NCBI GenBank assembly: GCA_001800285.1
Contig: MGVC01000001.1
Span: forward strand, 1 to 64,000
DNA from: Elusimicrobia bacterium RIFOXYA2_FULL_39_19
GTDB lineage: Bacteria > Elusimicrobiota > Endomicrobiia > CG1-02-37-114 > XYA2-FULL-39-19
Direction: 5' to 3'
Length of the DNA stretch: 64,000 nucleotides
The notes under the pieces were generated by a model that was given only the letters and a program-made list of their open reading frames with translations, ran no database searches and was not told the DNA's origin. Below are positions 15,524 through 22,460 of this stretch, piece by piece; positions within the stretch are counted from its first letter, which is position 1, and every line of letters begins with the position of its first letter. A program made the translations under genes and the position numbers.

Positions 15524-16096
15524 ATGACCTATCTCTGCTGTACTAAGAAACTTTTTAAGGAAATGGCGGTATCCCGGGACCAGATTGTCCCGCTTAACCC
15601 TGATAATTCCTTCCTGGGTGAATGGTATGCCAATCTATTCAAGATAGCCCAGTATAAATGCCTGATATTCACAAATAAGCTTACTTGCTTTACTGTTATC
15701 TGCCAGGGAATCAAGATTGATGATATAAGAAATCTTCCCGCGACTTTTAGGAAAGGCCTTGAAAAAACACTTAGGGATGAGAAAATTGAAGAGACAAATA
15801 TCCAGCGTATTCTTACTGACTGCCAGGAGATAAGGTATTCTGTACCATCAGACCGGGTTACGACCGGTGTTATGGTAAACCATACCCAAAATTTGCAGTA
15901 CATGGTAGGCTATGAAGGCGGGTTTTACCAGTGCAAATGGGATGAACTCAAACACCTTCTGAATCATACGCCGCTTTTGTGCGGCAGGCCTAACAGTGAT
16001 CCACTTAGTGGGAAGTATGCGATTGATAGGTTGAAGGAAAAACTGTGTTCATGGAACAATAAAAACGTGATAGAAAGATTAACGTATGGAGGTTAA
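15524..16096 (+). CDS. DUF6933-like protein
   Basis: A 190-residue protein. Its opening (MTYLCCTKKLFKEM...LGEWYANLF...CLIFTNKLTCFTVI) matches the pattern I know from DUF6933: a short cysteine-containing strand, then a WYANLF helix and two strands. The family occurs in many bacteria and phages and has no known function. The start at 15524 is the first Met that gives this motif; upstream in-frame starts lie inside the previous gene in another frame. Composition is less AT-rich than the genes on either side. Confidence 0.6.
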   Translation: MTYLCCTKKLFKEMAVSRDQIVPLNPDNSFLGEWYANLFKIAQYKCLIFTNKLTCFTVICQGIKIDDIRNLPATFRKGLEKTLRDEKIEETNIQRILTDCQEIRYSVPSDRVTTGVMVNHTQNLQYMVGYEGGFYQCKWDELKHLLNHTPLLCGRPNSDPLSGKYAIDRLKEKLCSWNNKNVIERLTYGG

Positions 16097-16097
16097 G

Positions 16098-16694
16098 ATG
16101 AATGATGGTGTAATGAAATTACTGAGCGAAGTGATTGATCTTCTTAAACTTATATTACCGATGGGTATAACTGGATTTGTGGGCTATTTCTATGGCAAAA
16201 AAAGCTTGAAAGAACAAAAGAAAATGGAATTTATTGAACGACAGATTAATGAGCTATATTCTCCTTTGCTTGGATATCATATGAAGATGCGTGCGGAGGG
16301 TGAATTAAGGGTAGAAATTCAAATTGGAGCTAAATCAGCTTGGCAAAAAATATGTGATAATCAACCAAAACCATTTAAAGACAGTGGGACCTATTATGAA
16401 CCCTTCAGAAAAATTATTGAACATGATAATAATAAATTTAGAACAGAAACCCTTCCTTTATATGATAAGATGCTTCAAATATTTACTGAAAAACAATGGC
16501 TTGCAGATCCATCAACCCAACAATATTATTCTGGGTTCTATAAATTCATTGATATATGGCATAGATGGCTTGATAAATCAATCCCAGCAGAAGTTCTTGA
16601 AGAAATTGATTATCAAGAAGAAAAATTACAACCATTTTATAATAATCTAGAAAATCAAGTTAAGTTACTAAAAAATATATTATCCGGAAAATGA
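16098..16694 (+). CDS. Membrane-anchored unknown protein
   Basis: A 198-residue protein with one N-terminal membrane segment (about residues 11-29, LKLILPMGITGFVGYFYGKK) and a long cytoplasmic helical domain beginning with ERQINELYSPLLGYHMKM. That arrangement occurs in many stand-alone bacterial proteins of unknown role, often in variable regions. TGGAGGTTAAG, overlapping the end of the previous gene, is its ribosome site. AT-rich, likely cargo. Confidence 0.6.
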   Translation: MNDGVMKLLSEVIDLLKLILPMGITGFVGYFYGKKSLKEQKKMEFIERQINELYSPLLGYHMKMRAEGELRVEIQIGAKSAWQKICDNQPKPFKDSGTYYEPFRKIIEHDNNKFRTETLPLYDKMLQIFTEKQWLADPSTQQYYSGFYKFIDIWHRWLDKSIPAEVLEEIDYQEEKLQPFYNNLENQVKLLKNILSGK

Positions 16695-16719
16695 GTTTCT
16701 GTAATGCACAAAAGCACAC

Positions 16720-16748
16720 TTGACACATACAAATGAATATTGTATAAA
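16720..16748 (+). promoter_or_regulatory. Near-consensus promoter giving a leaderless message
   Basis: TTGACA (16720-16725), 17 bases, then TATAAA (16743-16748). Transcription would start about 6-7 bases later, at or next to the ATG at 16755, so the regulator below is probably translated from a leaderless mRNA. Confidence 0.75.
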
Positions 16749-16754
16749 TTAGCC

Positions 16755-17009
16755 ATGGGAACGAAATTCCGGTCGGACATTGCTAAAGGGTTATTAAGGA
16801 TACCTTTGACCATCTCAAAAGAGATGGATGAATGGTTATATAAACTCAGCTCGGATATGAAAGCAAATGGTGGGTACAAACTGCCAAAAACCTACATTAT
16901 CCGTGCATTGATAAATGCTATCATGAAACTAAAGATAAACCTGAATGGAATCAGGGATGAGAAAGAACTTGAAAAAAGGGTAGAAGAAGCCATAAAGAAG
17001 TATAAATAG
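16755..17009 (+). CDS. Ribbon-helix-helix regulator, paralogue 1
   Basis: An 84-residue protein. LRIPLTISKEMDEWLYKLSS is followed by a helix ending in IIRALINAIMKL, the strand-helix-helix pattern of ribbon-helix-helix DNA-binding proteins. The tail DEKELEKRVEEAIKKYK is shared with the next gene, so the two are paralogues. It lacks a Shine-Dalgarno site and has a near-perfect promoter ending at its start codon. Likely an autoregulator of the genes that follow. Confidence 0.7.
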   Translation: MGTKFRSDIAKGLLRIPLTISKEMDEWLYKLSSDMKANGGYKLPKTYIIRALINAIMKLKINLNGIRDEKELEKRVEEAIKKYK

Positions 17010-17081
17010 GTATAATGATATATTTTTTTAATTATGTAAAGCACAAAACAGCATAACAGTAATACAAGGAGCAATTTAAAA

Positions 17082-17306
17082 ATGAATAATTTCCTGCGAA
17101 TGAACTTGAAACTAACCAAGAAACAGAACAGGTATATAAATCATAGTGTAGCAAAAGTCAGAAGTAACGGGGTTAACATAACATGCGGGAAATTTATAAA
17201 CAAACTGATGTCAGTAGCAATGAATCATGAAATTTCAGTTGAAAATATGAAGTCAGAGAAGGATGTAGAACAGGCATATTTAGAGGCATTCAAGAAATTC
17301 AAATAA
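17082..17306 (+). CDS. Ribbon-helix-helix regulator, paralogue 2
   Basis: A 74-residue protein with the same plan as the gene before it: LRMNLKLTKKQNRYINHSVA, then a helix (ITCGKFINKLMSVAM) and a C-terminal SEKDVEQAYLEAFKKFK. AAGGAGCAATTTAAAA is its ribosome site. It precedes the CsgG-like operon with only a hairpin between them, so it may control that operon. Confidence 0.65.
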   Translation: MNNFLRMNLKLTKKQNRYINHSVAKVRSNGVNITCGKFINKLMSVAMNHEISVENMKSEKDVEQAYLEAFKKFK

Positions 17307-17314
17307 ATTCAAAT

Positions 17315-17330
17315 CCCGTAATTTTACGGG
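17315..17330 (+). promoter_or_regulatory. Mini-hairpin before the CsgG-like operon
   Basis: CCCGTAA and TTACGGG form a perfect 7-base stem with a 2-base centre. GGAGGAGG follows at once, before the ATG at 17344. It may protect the transcript's 5' side or act as an operator. Confidence 0.5.
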
Positions 17331-17343
17331 GGAGGAGGCCTTT

Positions 17344-18198
17344 ATGCGTAAAATGTTGTTAGGTTTATTTGTGTTGTTTGTATTTTCAGGTGCGAGCTGG
17401 GCTAAGGATAAGATAGCGGTGTTTCAATTCAATGGTGTTCGTGATGATTATAACGTAACTTATGTAGCAGAAGAACAGATGGTAAGCCTGCTTGTGAATC
17501 AGAAAAGGTTCGATGTAATTGAAAGGAAACAGTTGCAGGCCATTATGGAAGAGCAAGCTTTCAGTCAATCCGGAGCAATTAATGATGGAGATGCGGTAAA
17601 AATCGGTAAAATTGCTGGTATTAAATATTGCGTGCTTGGATCTGTCACGAATGTAAACTATAGCAGAAGACAGGTATATAATGAATATTCACAAAAATAC
17701 CAGTGGGAAGTTGATGCCCTGATAGTACTTCAAATAAAAATTGTTGATGTACAAACTGCTGGAATTATTTTCAGTGAAACGTTTAATATGAAACCTGGCG
17801 GCGGTGGATTAGGTAGTTTATTCAGCTCAGACCAAGGCGATGCTTCTCTTGATGCTGATTCAACGCTTAGTTCAATGGTAAAACGTACTTATGAAAAAGA
17901 AATAACGAAAAAAATGTCAAATACTTTCCCTATTCAGGGATCAGTGATAAGTGTAGATGGTAAGGAAGTTACTATAGACCTTGGAAGCGGTTCAGGTGTT
18001 GAAGAAGGCATGAAATTTGATGTTATTTATCAGGAAGAAAAGGAACATCCGAAAACCAAGAAAAAAATAATTATAGAAAAGAAAATAGGTGTTTTACAGG
18101 TTAAAGAAGTGTCCGGCGAAGAATCTGCTATTTGCAAAATAAAGGAAGGAACTGAAATTGCTGAAGGAGATATTATAAAGCTTCAAAAGAAAAAATAA
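17344..18198 (+). CDS. CsgG-like secreted protein
   Basis: A 284-residue protein with an N-terminal signal peptide (MRKMLLGLFVLFVFSGASWA, cut after Ala20). The mature part begins with KIAVFQFNGV and continues with LVNQKRFDVIERKQLQAIME and KIAGIKYCVLGSVTNV, the hallmarks of the CsgG/LpoB nucleotide-binding-like fold. No lipobox is present, unlike true CsgG, so it is probably periplasmic. The C-terminal third (from about residue 190) is strand-rich (GSVISVDGKEVTIDLGSGSG), like a flagellar/CsgG-associated beta domain. It heads a three-gene operon with two lipoproteins. Confidence 0.8.
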   Translation: MRKMLLGLFVLFVFSGASWAKDKIAVFQFNGVRDDYNVTYVAEEQMVSLLVNQKRFDVIERKQLQAIMEEQAFSQSGAINDGDAVKIGKIAGIKYCVLGSVTNVNYSRRQVYNEYSQKYQWEVDALIVLQIKIVDVQTAGIIFSETFNMKPGGGGLGSLFSSDQGDASLDADSTLSSMVKRTYEKEITKKMSNTFPIQGSVISVDGKEVTIDLGSGSGVEEGMKFDVIYQEEKEHPKTKKKIIIEKKIGVLQVKEVSGEESAICKIKEGTEIAEGDIIKLQKKK

Positions 18199-18224
18199 TT
18201 ATAAAAGTAATAATTGGAGGGTTT

Positions 18225-18866
18225 ATGAGAAAAACATTTATGGTTGTGTTATGTGCAATGGCATTAATGTCTGGTTGTGCTAATAAGCAGATGATAAAAC
18301 CAGCTGCTGAACCCAATGAAACGCTTATCTGGTCAAGCCATACTGGCCGGCCAACATGGACAGTAAACGAGCCCGAAATGATAAATGACTATTTTGTATT
18401 TGTTGGCCTTTCAAGCAAGTATGCCGTAGAGAAGGATGCCCGGGACGATGCCCAACGGGAATCAATGACAAACGCGACAAGATATGTCAGCACATACGTA
18501 AATGACAGGTTTCAGAAGATCCAGACAAGTTATAATCTGTCTTCGGATATTGTTGACCCAACCAATGTTACTCGCAAGTTCCAGGAAATCATTTCCTCAG
18601 CATTTGTATCAAAAATTAAAGCCGATGAATGGTACATGGAAAAATGGCAGAGAAATGACACAAAACAGACGTATTATGCCGTATATTTAAAAGCTAAAGT
18701 ACCAAAATCTGAGATTGACAAATCAATTAAAGAGCTTGCAGATTCATCCATTGCCGATTTAAAGGCACGCAAAGATAAAGTAAACGAAGAAAAAGCCAAA
18801 ACGCAGTATGATAACGCCATGAAAGCGTTTCAGGATCTTAAGACACAGGGCCTGGATATAAAATAG
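18225..18866 (+). CDS. Outer-membrane-type lipoprotein, LPP20-like
   Basis: A 213-residue lipoprotein with signal peptide and lipobox LMSGC (Cys19). It shares a block with the next gene: WSSHTGRPTWTVNEP, then FVFVGLSSKYAVEKDARDDA, then QTSYNLSSDIVDPTNVT. This is the kind of domain found in LPP20/DUF4384-type lipoproteins that accompany CsgG-like proteins. The C-terminus is a coiled-coil-like helix. It follows the CsgG-like gene by 26 bases, with AATTGGAGGGTTT as ribosome site, and probably assembles with it at the outer membrane. Confidence 0.7.
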   Translation: MRKTFMVVLCAMALMSGCANKQMIKPAAEPNETLIWSSHTGRPTWTVNEPEMINDYFVFVGLSSKYAVEKDARDDAQRESMTNATRYVSTYVNDRFQKIQTSYNLSSDIVDPTNVTRKFQEIISSAFVSKIKADEWYMEKWQRNDTKQTYYAVYLKAKVPKSEIDKSIKELADSSIADLKARKDKVNEEKAKTQYDNAMKAFQDLKTQGLDIK

Positions 18867-18869
18867 CCA

Positions 18870-20069
18870 GTGAAAAAGCTTTTTTTGTTTGTTTTACTAT
18901 TATTTGCCAGCGGTTGTGCTACCGCTCCAAGGATAAAGTCAACAGGTATAGAAAAGCCTCTTGAAGAGAAACTAACCTGGAGTTCGCACAAAGAGAGGCC
19001 TTCCTGGACCATAAACGAACCCTATTCCGAGGGCGAATTCCTGTTATTTGTGGGATTATCCGACAAGCTTGACACAGAAAAGAAATCCAGGGATAATGCC
19101 CTTAGTTCTGCGATTACAAATGTTGTCAAATTTATCGGCACGGACACAAAAAGCAGGTTTGAAAGAATCCAGACAGCCCACGGTTTAAGTACCGACATTC
19201 TTGATCCCACCATTACTACCCAAAAACTCGAAGACCAGCTATCAAAAGCACTCACAAGACAGATAAAGGCCAGGGATTGGTACCTAGAGAAATGGAAAGC
19301 AAAATATAGAAGCTATTCTGAAGACTATTTCCTGGTTTACGCGTTGTGCCTGGTGCCTAAAGCTGAAATTGATAAGATAATTCAGGAGCAGATAGTATAC
19401 CAACAGAAAGTAGGGACAGCCGCGGAAGCGGCGAATAAGAAATTAGTTGAAATAAATAGCAGTTTGCTTGAAACGAAGCAAAAAAAGATTTCTGAATACA
19501 CAGAAAGAATCAGTGCGTTAAATCAGGTATTAAAACCAGCAATTGAGTTGAAAACAGAGGTTGATGCTTACGAAGAATTAGCCCCAATTTCAAAAAAGGT
19601 TGAAGCGGTAATAAATGAGCTTCAATCCGGAATAGAAAAAGCCAGGGAGCGGTATAAAAAGACAGTGGCTATAAACCTGACTTCGCAGGACTTAGGGTCA
19701 GACGCAGTAAAGGTTACTATCACGGAATTAGCTTCCAAATTGGCTGAAAAAGGGTATGAGGCTGTCATAGTAGAATCAACTGAAACAAACCAGCTCAGAA
19801 ATAAAGCAAGTAAACTCATAATTGGAACACTATCCGCAGAATACATGGGAAACAGAATAGAACTGCCTGGGGGGAAGGTCATGAAGAGCCTTGAACAAAC
19901 CCGGGCAACAATTGAAGTTAAAGTAATTGATGTTGAAACTGATACAGCTGTAACGAGTAAGAATGTTTCCGAAAAAGACTTTGGTAAAAGCTTGTCAGAA
20001 TCCAAAGAAAAAGCATTAAAGAAAGCCGCAGGAAGTACTGCTGAATACATTTCTAACCAGTTGAAGTAA
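18870..20069 (+). CDS. Outer-membrane-type lipoprotein, longer paralogue
   Basis: A 399-residue lipoprotein starting at GTG 18870, with lipobox ASGC (Cys16). Residues about 35-175 are clearly paralogous to the preceding lipoprotein. A long helical or coiled-coil segment follows (about 190-270), and then a C-terminal domain (ITELASKLAEKGYEAVIVES onwards) with the look of the CsgG/LpoB fold. So it combines the domains of both upstream genes. The 3-base gap to the previous gene implies coupling. Function unknown; an envelope-modifying cargo is inferred. Confidence 0.7.
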   Translation: MKKLFLFVLLLFASGCATAPRIKSTGIEKPLEEKLTWSSHKERPSWTINEPYSEGEFLLFVGLSDKLDTEKKSRDNALSSAITNVVKFIGTDTKSRFERIQTAHGLSTDILDPTITTQKLEDQLSKALTRQIKARDWYLEKWKAKYRSYSEDYFLVYALCLVPKAEIDKIIQEQIVYQQKVGTAAEAANKKLVEINSSLLETKQKKISEYTERISALNQVLKPAIELKTEVDAYEELAPISKKVEAVINELQSGIEKARERYKKTVAINLTSQDLGSDAVKVTITELASKLAEKGYEAVIVESTETNQLRNKASKLIIGTLSAEYMGNRIELPGGKVMKSLEQTRATIEVKVIDVETDTAVTSKNVSEKDFGKSLSESKEKALKKAAGSTAEYISNQLK

Positions 20070-20106
20070 ATCGCACTTCACTAATTTAAGTTTAAATACT
20101 TCCGGG

Positions 20107-20135
20107 TTGTTTTTCCATCAAAAAAAATGTAAAAT
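20107..20135 (+). promoter_or_regulatory. TTGTTT-type promoter of the sigma-like gene
   Basis: TTGTTT (20107-20112), 17 bases, TAAAAT (20130-20135). The expected start of transcription is within a few bases of the ATG at 20146, again a (nearly) leaderless message. The GGTTGTTTTT core recurs at 22191 and 25066. Confidence 0.55.
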
Positions 20136-20145
20136 ATTTTCCATC

Positions 20146-22026
20146 ATGGATTTTAAAAATAAAAATATGAATGCTACTATTACCTTCCAAGATTTAAAAT
20201 CTCGGAAAGTAACAACCATTTGGGGTGACAGTGTTATAAATGTAAAAAGTGTTACTATTAGCCTTAATAAACACAAATACACTCTAAAACATTATTCACT
20301 TGAAGAACCCGAAAACCAATTGCTTACAATCATCAAGTATTTTGATAAAGTCTTTAATGATTTAAGAGATCAACAAAAGGATTTTGATTACCAAGAAAAT
20401 CCTGAAGAGAGTTTTATTGATATTAATAATATTAGAGCTCTTGACGAAGACGCTGTTAGTGTAAAGTCATATATAAACTCAAAAAGATACATGTTGAAAT
20501 TGTATAATTACTTAAACATGAATATTGACAGGGTTACAAGACGCGAATTTAAACTCGATTACTTAGATAGCCAATATTATCCTTCTATGCAAGAGCTTTT
20601 TAAAGCACACCCGATAAAAAACATAAACCCCATAGATAAACTAGATGAATTAGTGCCAGAAGTAGCAGACGAATTAAGTGAATTACTTATGGGTGTTGTA
20701 TATGAAGAGGACATATTAGAATTAACAAAAAATCTCCCTGAAGCATTTGACCCTATGCTCCTTAATTATGTATTTGCTGAATTCACTAATATCATTCAAA
20801 AAGGAGAAATAAAAGAGCATTTTAGTTTCAAAGAATTTAAGGAAAAGTACTTGGATAGCACCGAGAATGCAAGTAAATCTTTTGAAGATTTACAGAAATT
20901 AATAATCAAACACATAGATGGGAAACGGAATACAGTCATCCCTGAAGATCAAATAAAGAAATCTATGGAGCAAATTTATAGCAAGATTCAGAAAATGGAA
21001 GAGGAAATACATGAGCAAGATAAAATAGTTAAATCCTGCAATATAAAAGAAAGAGTTGAGGGTCTAATAAGAGATTATAGCAGGGACAGATATGAGGATC
21101 TGTTGAATGATTTAGTAGAATGCAAATTAATAAAAAAAGAACTCAAAGAATTAAAAGTAAAACAACTTGGAGAGATTGAATCAGGGGAAGGATTGTTGGA
21201 TTTTGAATTAAACTATATGAGAACAACTTTTACTCAAAGGTCTGTGTATTATGAATTACTACGGAGCATTGTTGATATAAACTACTTTGAAACAATGCAT
21301 TTTGTCAATACATCTATTTATAGAGAGTTCTCAAAAGACATGAATAAGTACGAAAAAAGATTATTCCAACTAATTTATTTTAGGCAAAAAATATTTTTAA
21401 ATAGAATATTTGGATTAGACGAATCGAGAGGTATTACTAGCTTTTATAGTGGAATGCCTGATTATATTAAAGTGTATATAATATTAGTTACTGTGTTTAA
21501 GCTAAAGAAAATTGACGACAGTCCGATTCAAGAATATTTTAACCTTCCTCCAATTGAGCAACTGTATAAAAAATATCTAAAAATATATCCTTTATGGACA
21601 TATTTTGCCCGAGAAGACCAACACGATAGGTATTATAAGGAATCATTTACAAGCGGTACGCCCTGTGCAGAAAATGGAAAATTAGTAGAAAAATTACCTG
21701 AGAAAGGAATACATGTGCCACTTGATAAACGCGAACTCAATCGAGACGGCAATTTAGAAAGACCATTTCATGAAACTGTAGCTAAAAAAGAAAAAAATAT
21801 TTTAGAGTACATGATTTTAGGAGATATCTGGAAAATTGTGGATAAGTACTGTACAAAACCCCAAGCAGATTGTCTTAAACTTAAATATAATCCAGATATT
21901 GGGAAAAAATTGACTGATAAGGAAATTGCTGAAAAAATAGGTTTAACACAACAAAATGTTCAAAAACATATAAACAAAGCATATGAAAGATTACGTGAAG
22001 AAATTGACAAGATAGATAACATATAG
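20146..22026 (+). CDS. Large protein with sigma-like C-terminal HTH
   Basis: A 626-residue, very AT-rich gene. The last 60 residues (KPQADCLKLKYN...LTDKEIAEKIGLTQQNVQKH...AYERLREEID) form a helix-turn-helix of the sigma-70 region 4/LuxR kind. The rest is long, helical and charged, with no recognised domain, and is far larger than a usual sigma factor. The start codon is uncertain: 20146 has no Shine-Dalgarno but lies just after a plausible promoter; 20167 is another possibility. It may be an element-specific transcription factor. A terminator follows at 22098. Confidence 0.65.
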   Translation: MDFKNKNMNATITFQDLKSRKVTTIWGDSVINVKSVTISLNKHKYTLKHYSLEEPENQLLTIIKYFDKVFNDLRDQQKDFDYQENPEESFIDINNIRALDEDAVSVKSYINSKRYMLKLYNYLNMNIDRVTRREFKLDYLDSQYYPSMQELFKAHPIKNINPIDKLDELVPEVADELSELLMGVVYEEDILELTKNLPEAFDPMLLNYVFAEFTNIIQKGEIKEHFSFKEFKEKYLDSTENASKSFEDLQKLIIKHIDGKRNTVIPEDQIKKSMEQIYSKIQKMEEEIHEQDKIVKSCNIKERVEGLIRDYSRDRYEDLLNDLVECKLIKKELKELKVKQLGEIESGEGLLDFELNYMRTTFTQRSVYYELLRSIVDINYFETMHFVNTSIYREFSKDMNKYEKRLFQLIYFRQKIFLNRIFGLDESRGITSFYSGMPDYIKVYIILVTVFKLKKIDDSPIQEYFNLPPIEQLYKKYLKIYPLWTYFAREDQHDRYYKESFTSGTPCAENGKLVEKLPEKGIHVPLDKRELNRDGNLERPFHETVAKKEKNILEYMILGDIWKIVDKYCTKPQADCLKLKYNPDIGKKLTDKEIAEKIGLTQQNVQKHINKAYERLREEIDKIDNI

Positions 22027-22097
22027 GCATCCCGCTACTAAAATTACCCCACCAAATAAAAAAGTAAAACCCTAGTCAGAACTATTTAAGTTGTTTT

Positions 22098-22136
22098 AAG
22101 CTTCTATGTTGACACATATACATAGGAGCTTTTTTA
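22098..22136 (+). terminator. Rho-independent terminator
   Basis: AAGCTTCTATG (22098-22108) pairs with CATAGGAGCTT (22121-22131), one mismatch, followed by TTTTTAT. It closes the transcript of the sigma-like gene. Confidence 0.8.
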
Positions 22137-22191
22137 TTTATAAATACCGTATTTATTAATAAAAGTATCTCACTATTTTAGGGAGTGTAGG

Positions 22192-22220
22192 TTGTTTTTT
22201 TGCAAACTCATTAGCATATA
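22192..22220 (+). promoter_or_regulatory. TTGTTT-type promoter of the replication genes
   Basis: TTGTTT (22192-22197), 17-base spacer, CATATA (22215-22220). It shares AGGTTGTTTTTT and CATATATA with the promoter at 25067. It lies directly before the ribosome site of the 22242 gene. Confidence 0.55.
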
Positions 22221-22241
22221 TAGGTGAGGAGGAAGACGAAA

Positions 22242-22460
22242 ATGACAATACACAAAACAGAATTGAACAAACGCTTAAACAAGATTTTAAGTGTGAATAT
22301 TATGTTCTTACTCGTTCCTTTGATGAGATATTTATCAATAGCAGGAAAAGAGGATTCAGTCAGATTCATGAAACATGTAATAAAAATCATAAAAAACGAC
22401 TGCAAAAGCACACTAGATGATTATGAAATAAAGAGGAAAGACCATGAAGATTTGCCTTGA
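22242..22460 (+). CDS. Small helical protein before the primase
   Basis: A 72-residue basic helical protein with a short hydrophobic stretch (IMFLLVPLMRYLSIAG). Its ATG follows GAGGAGGAAGACGAAA. Its end overlaps the start of the primase-helicase gene by 17 bases, so the two are translated together. No family recognised. Confidence 0.55.
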   Translation: MTIHKTELNKRLNKILSVNIMFLLVPLMRYLSIAGKEDSVRFMKHVIKIIKNDCKSTLDDYEIKRKDHEDLP

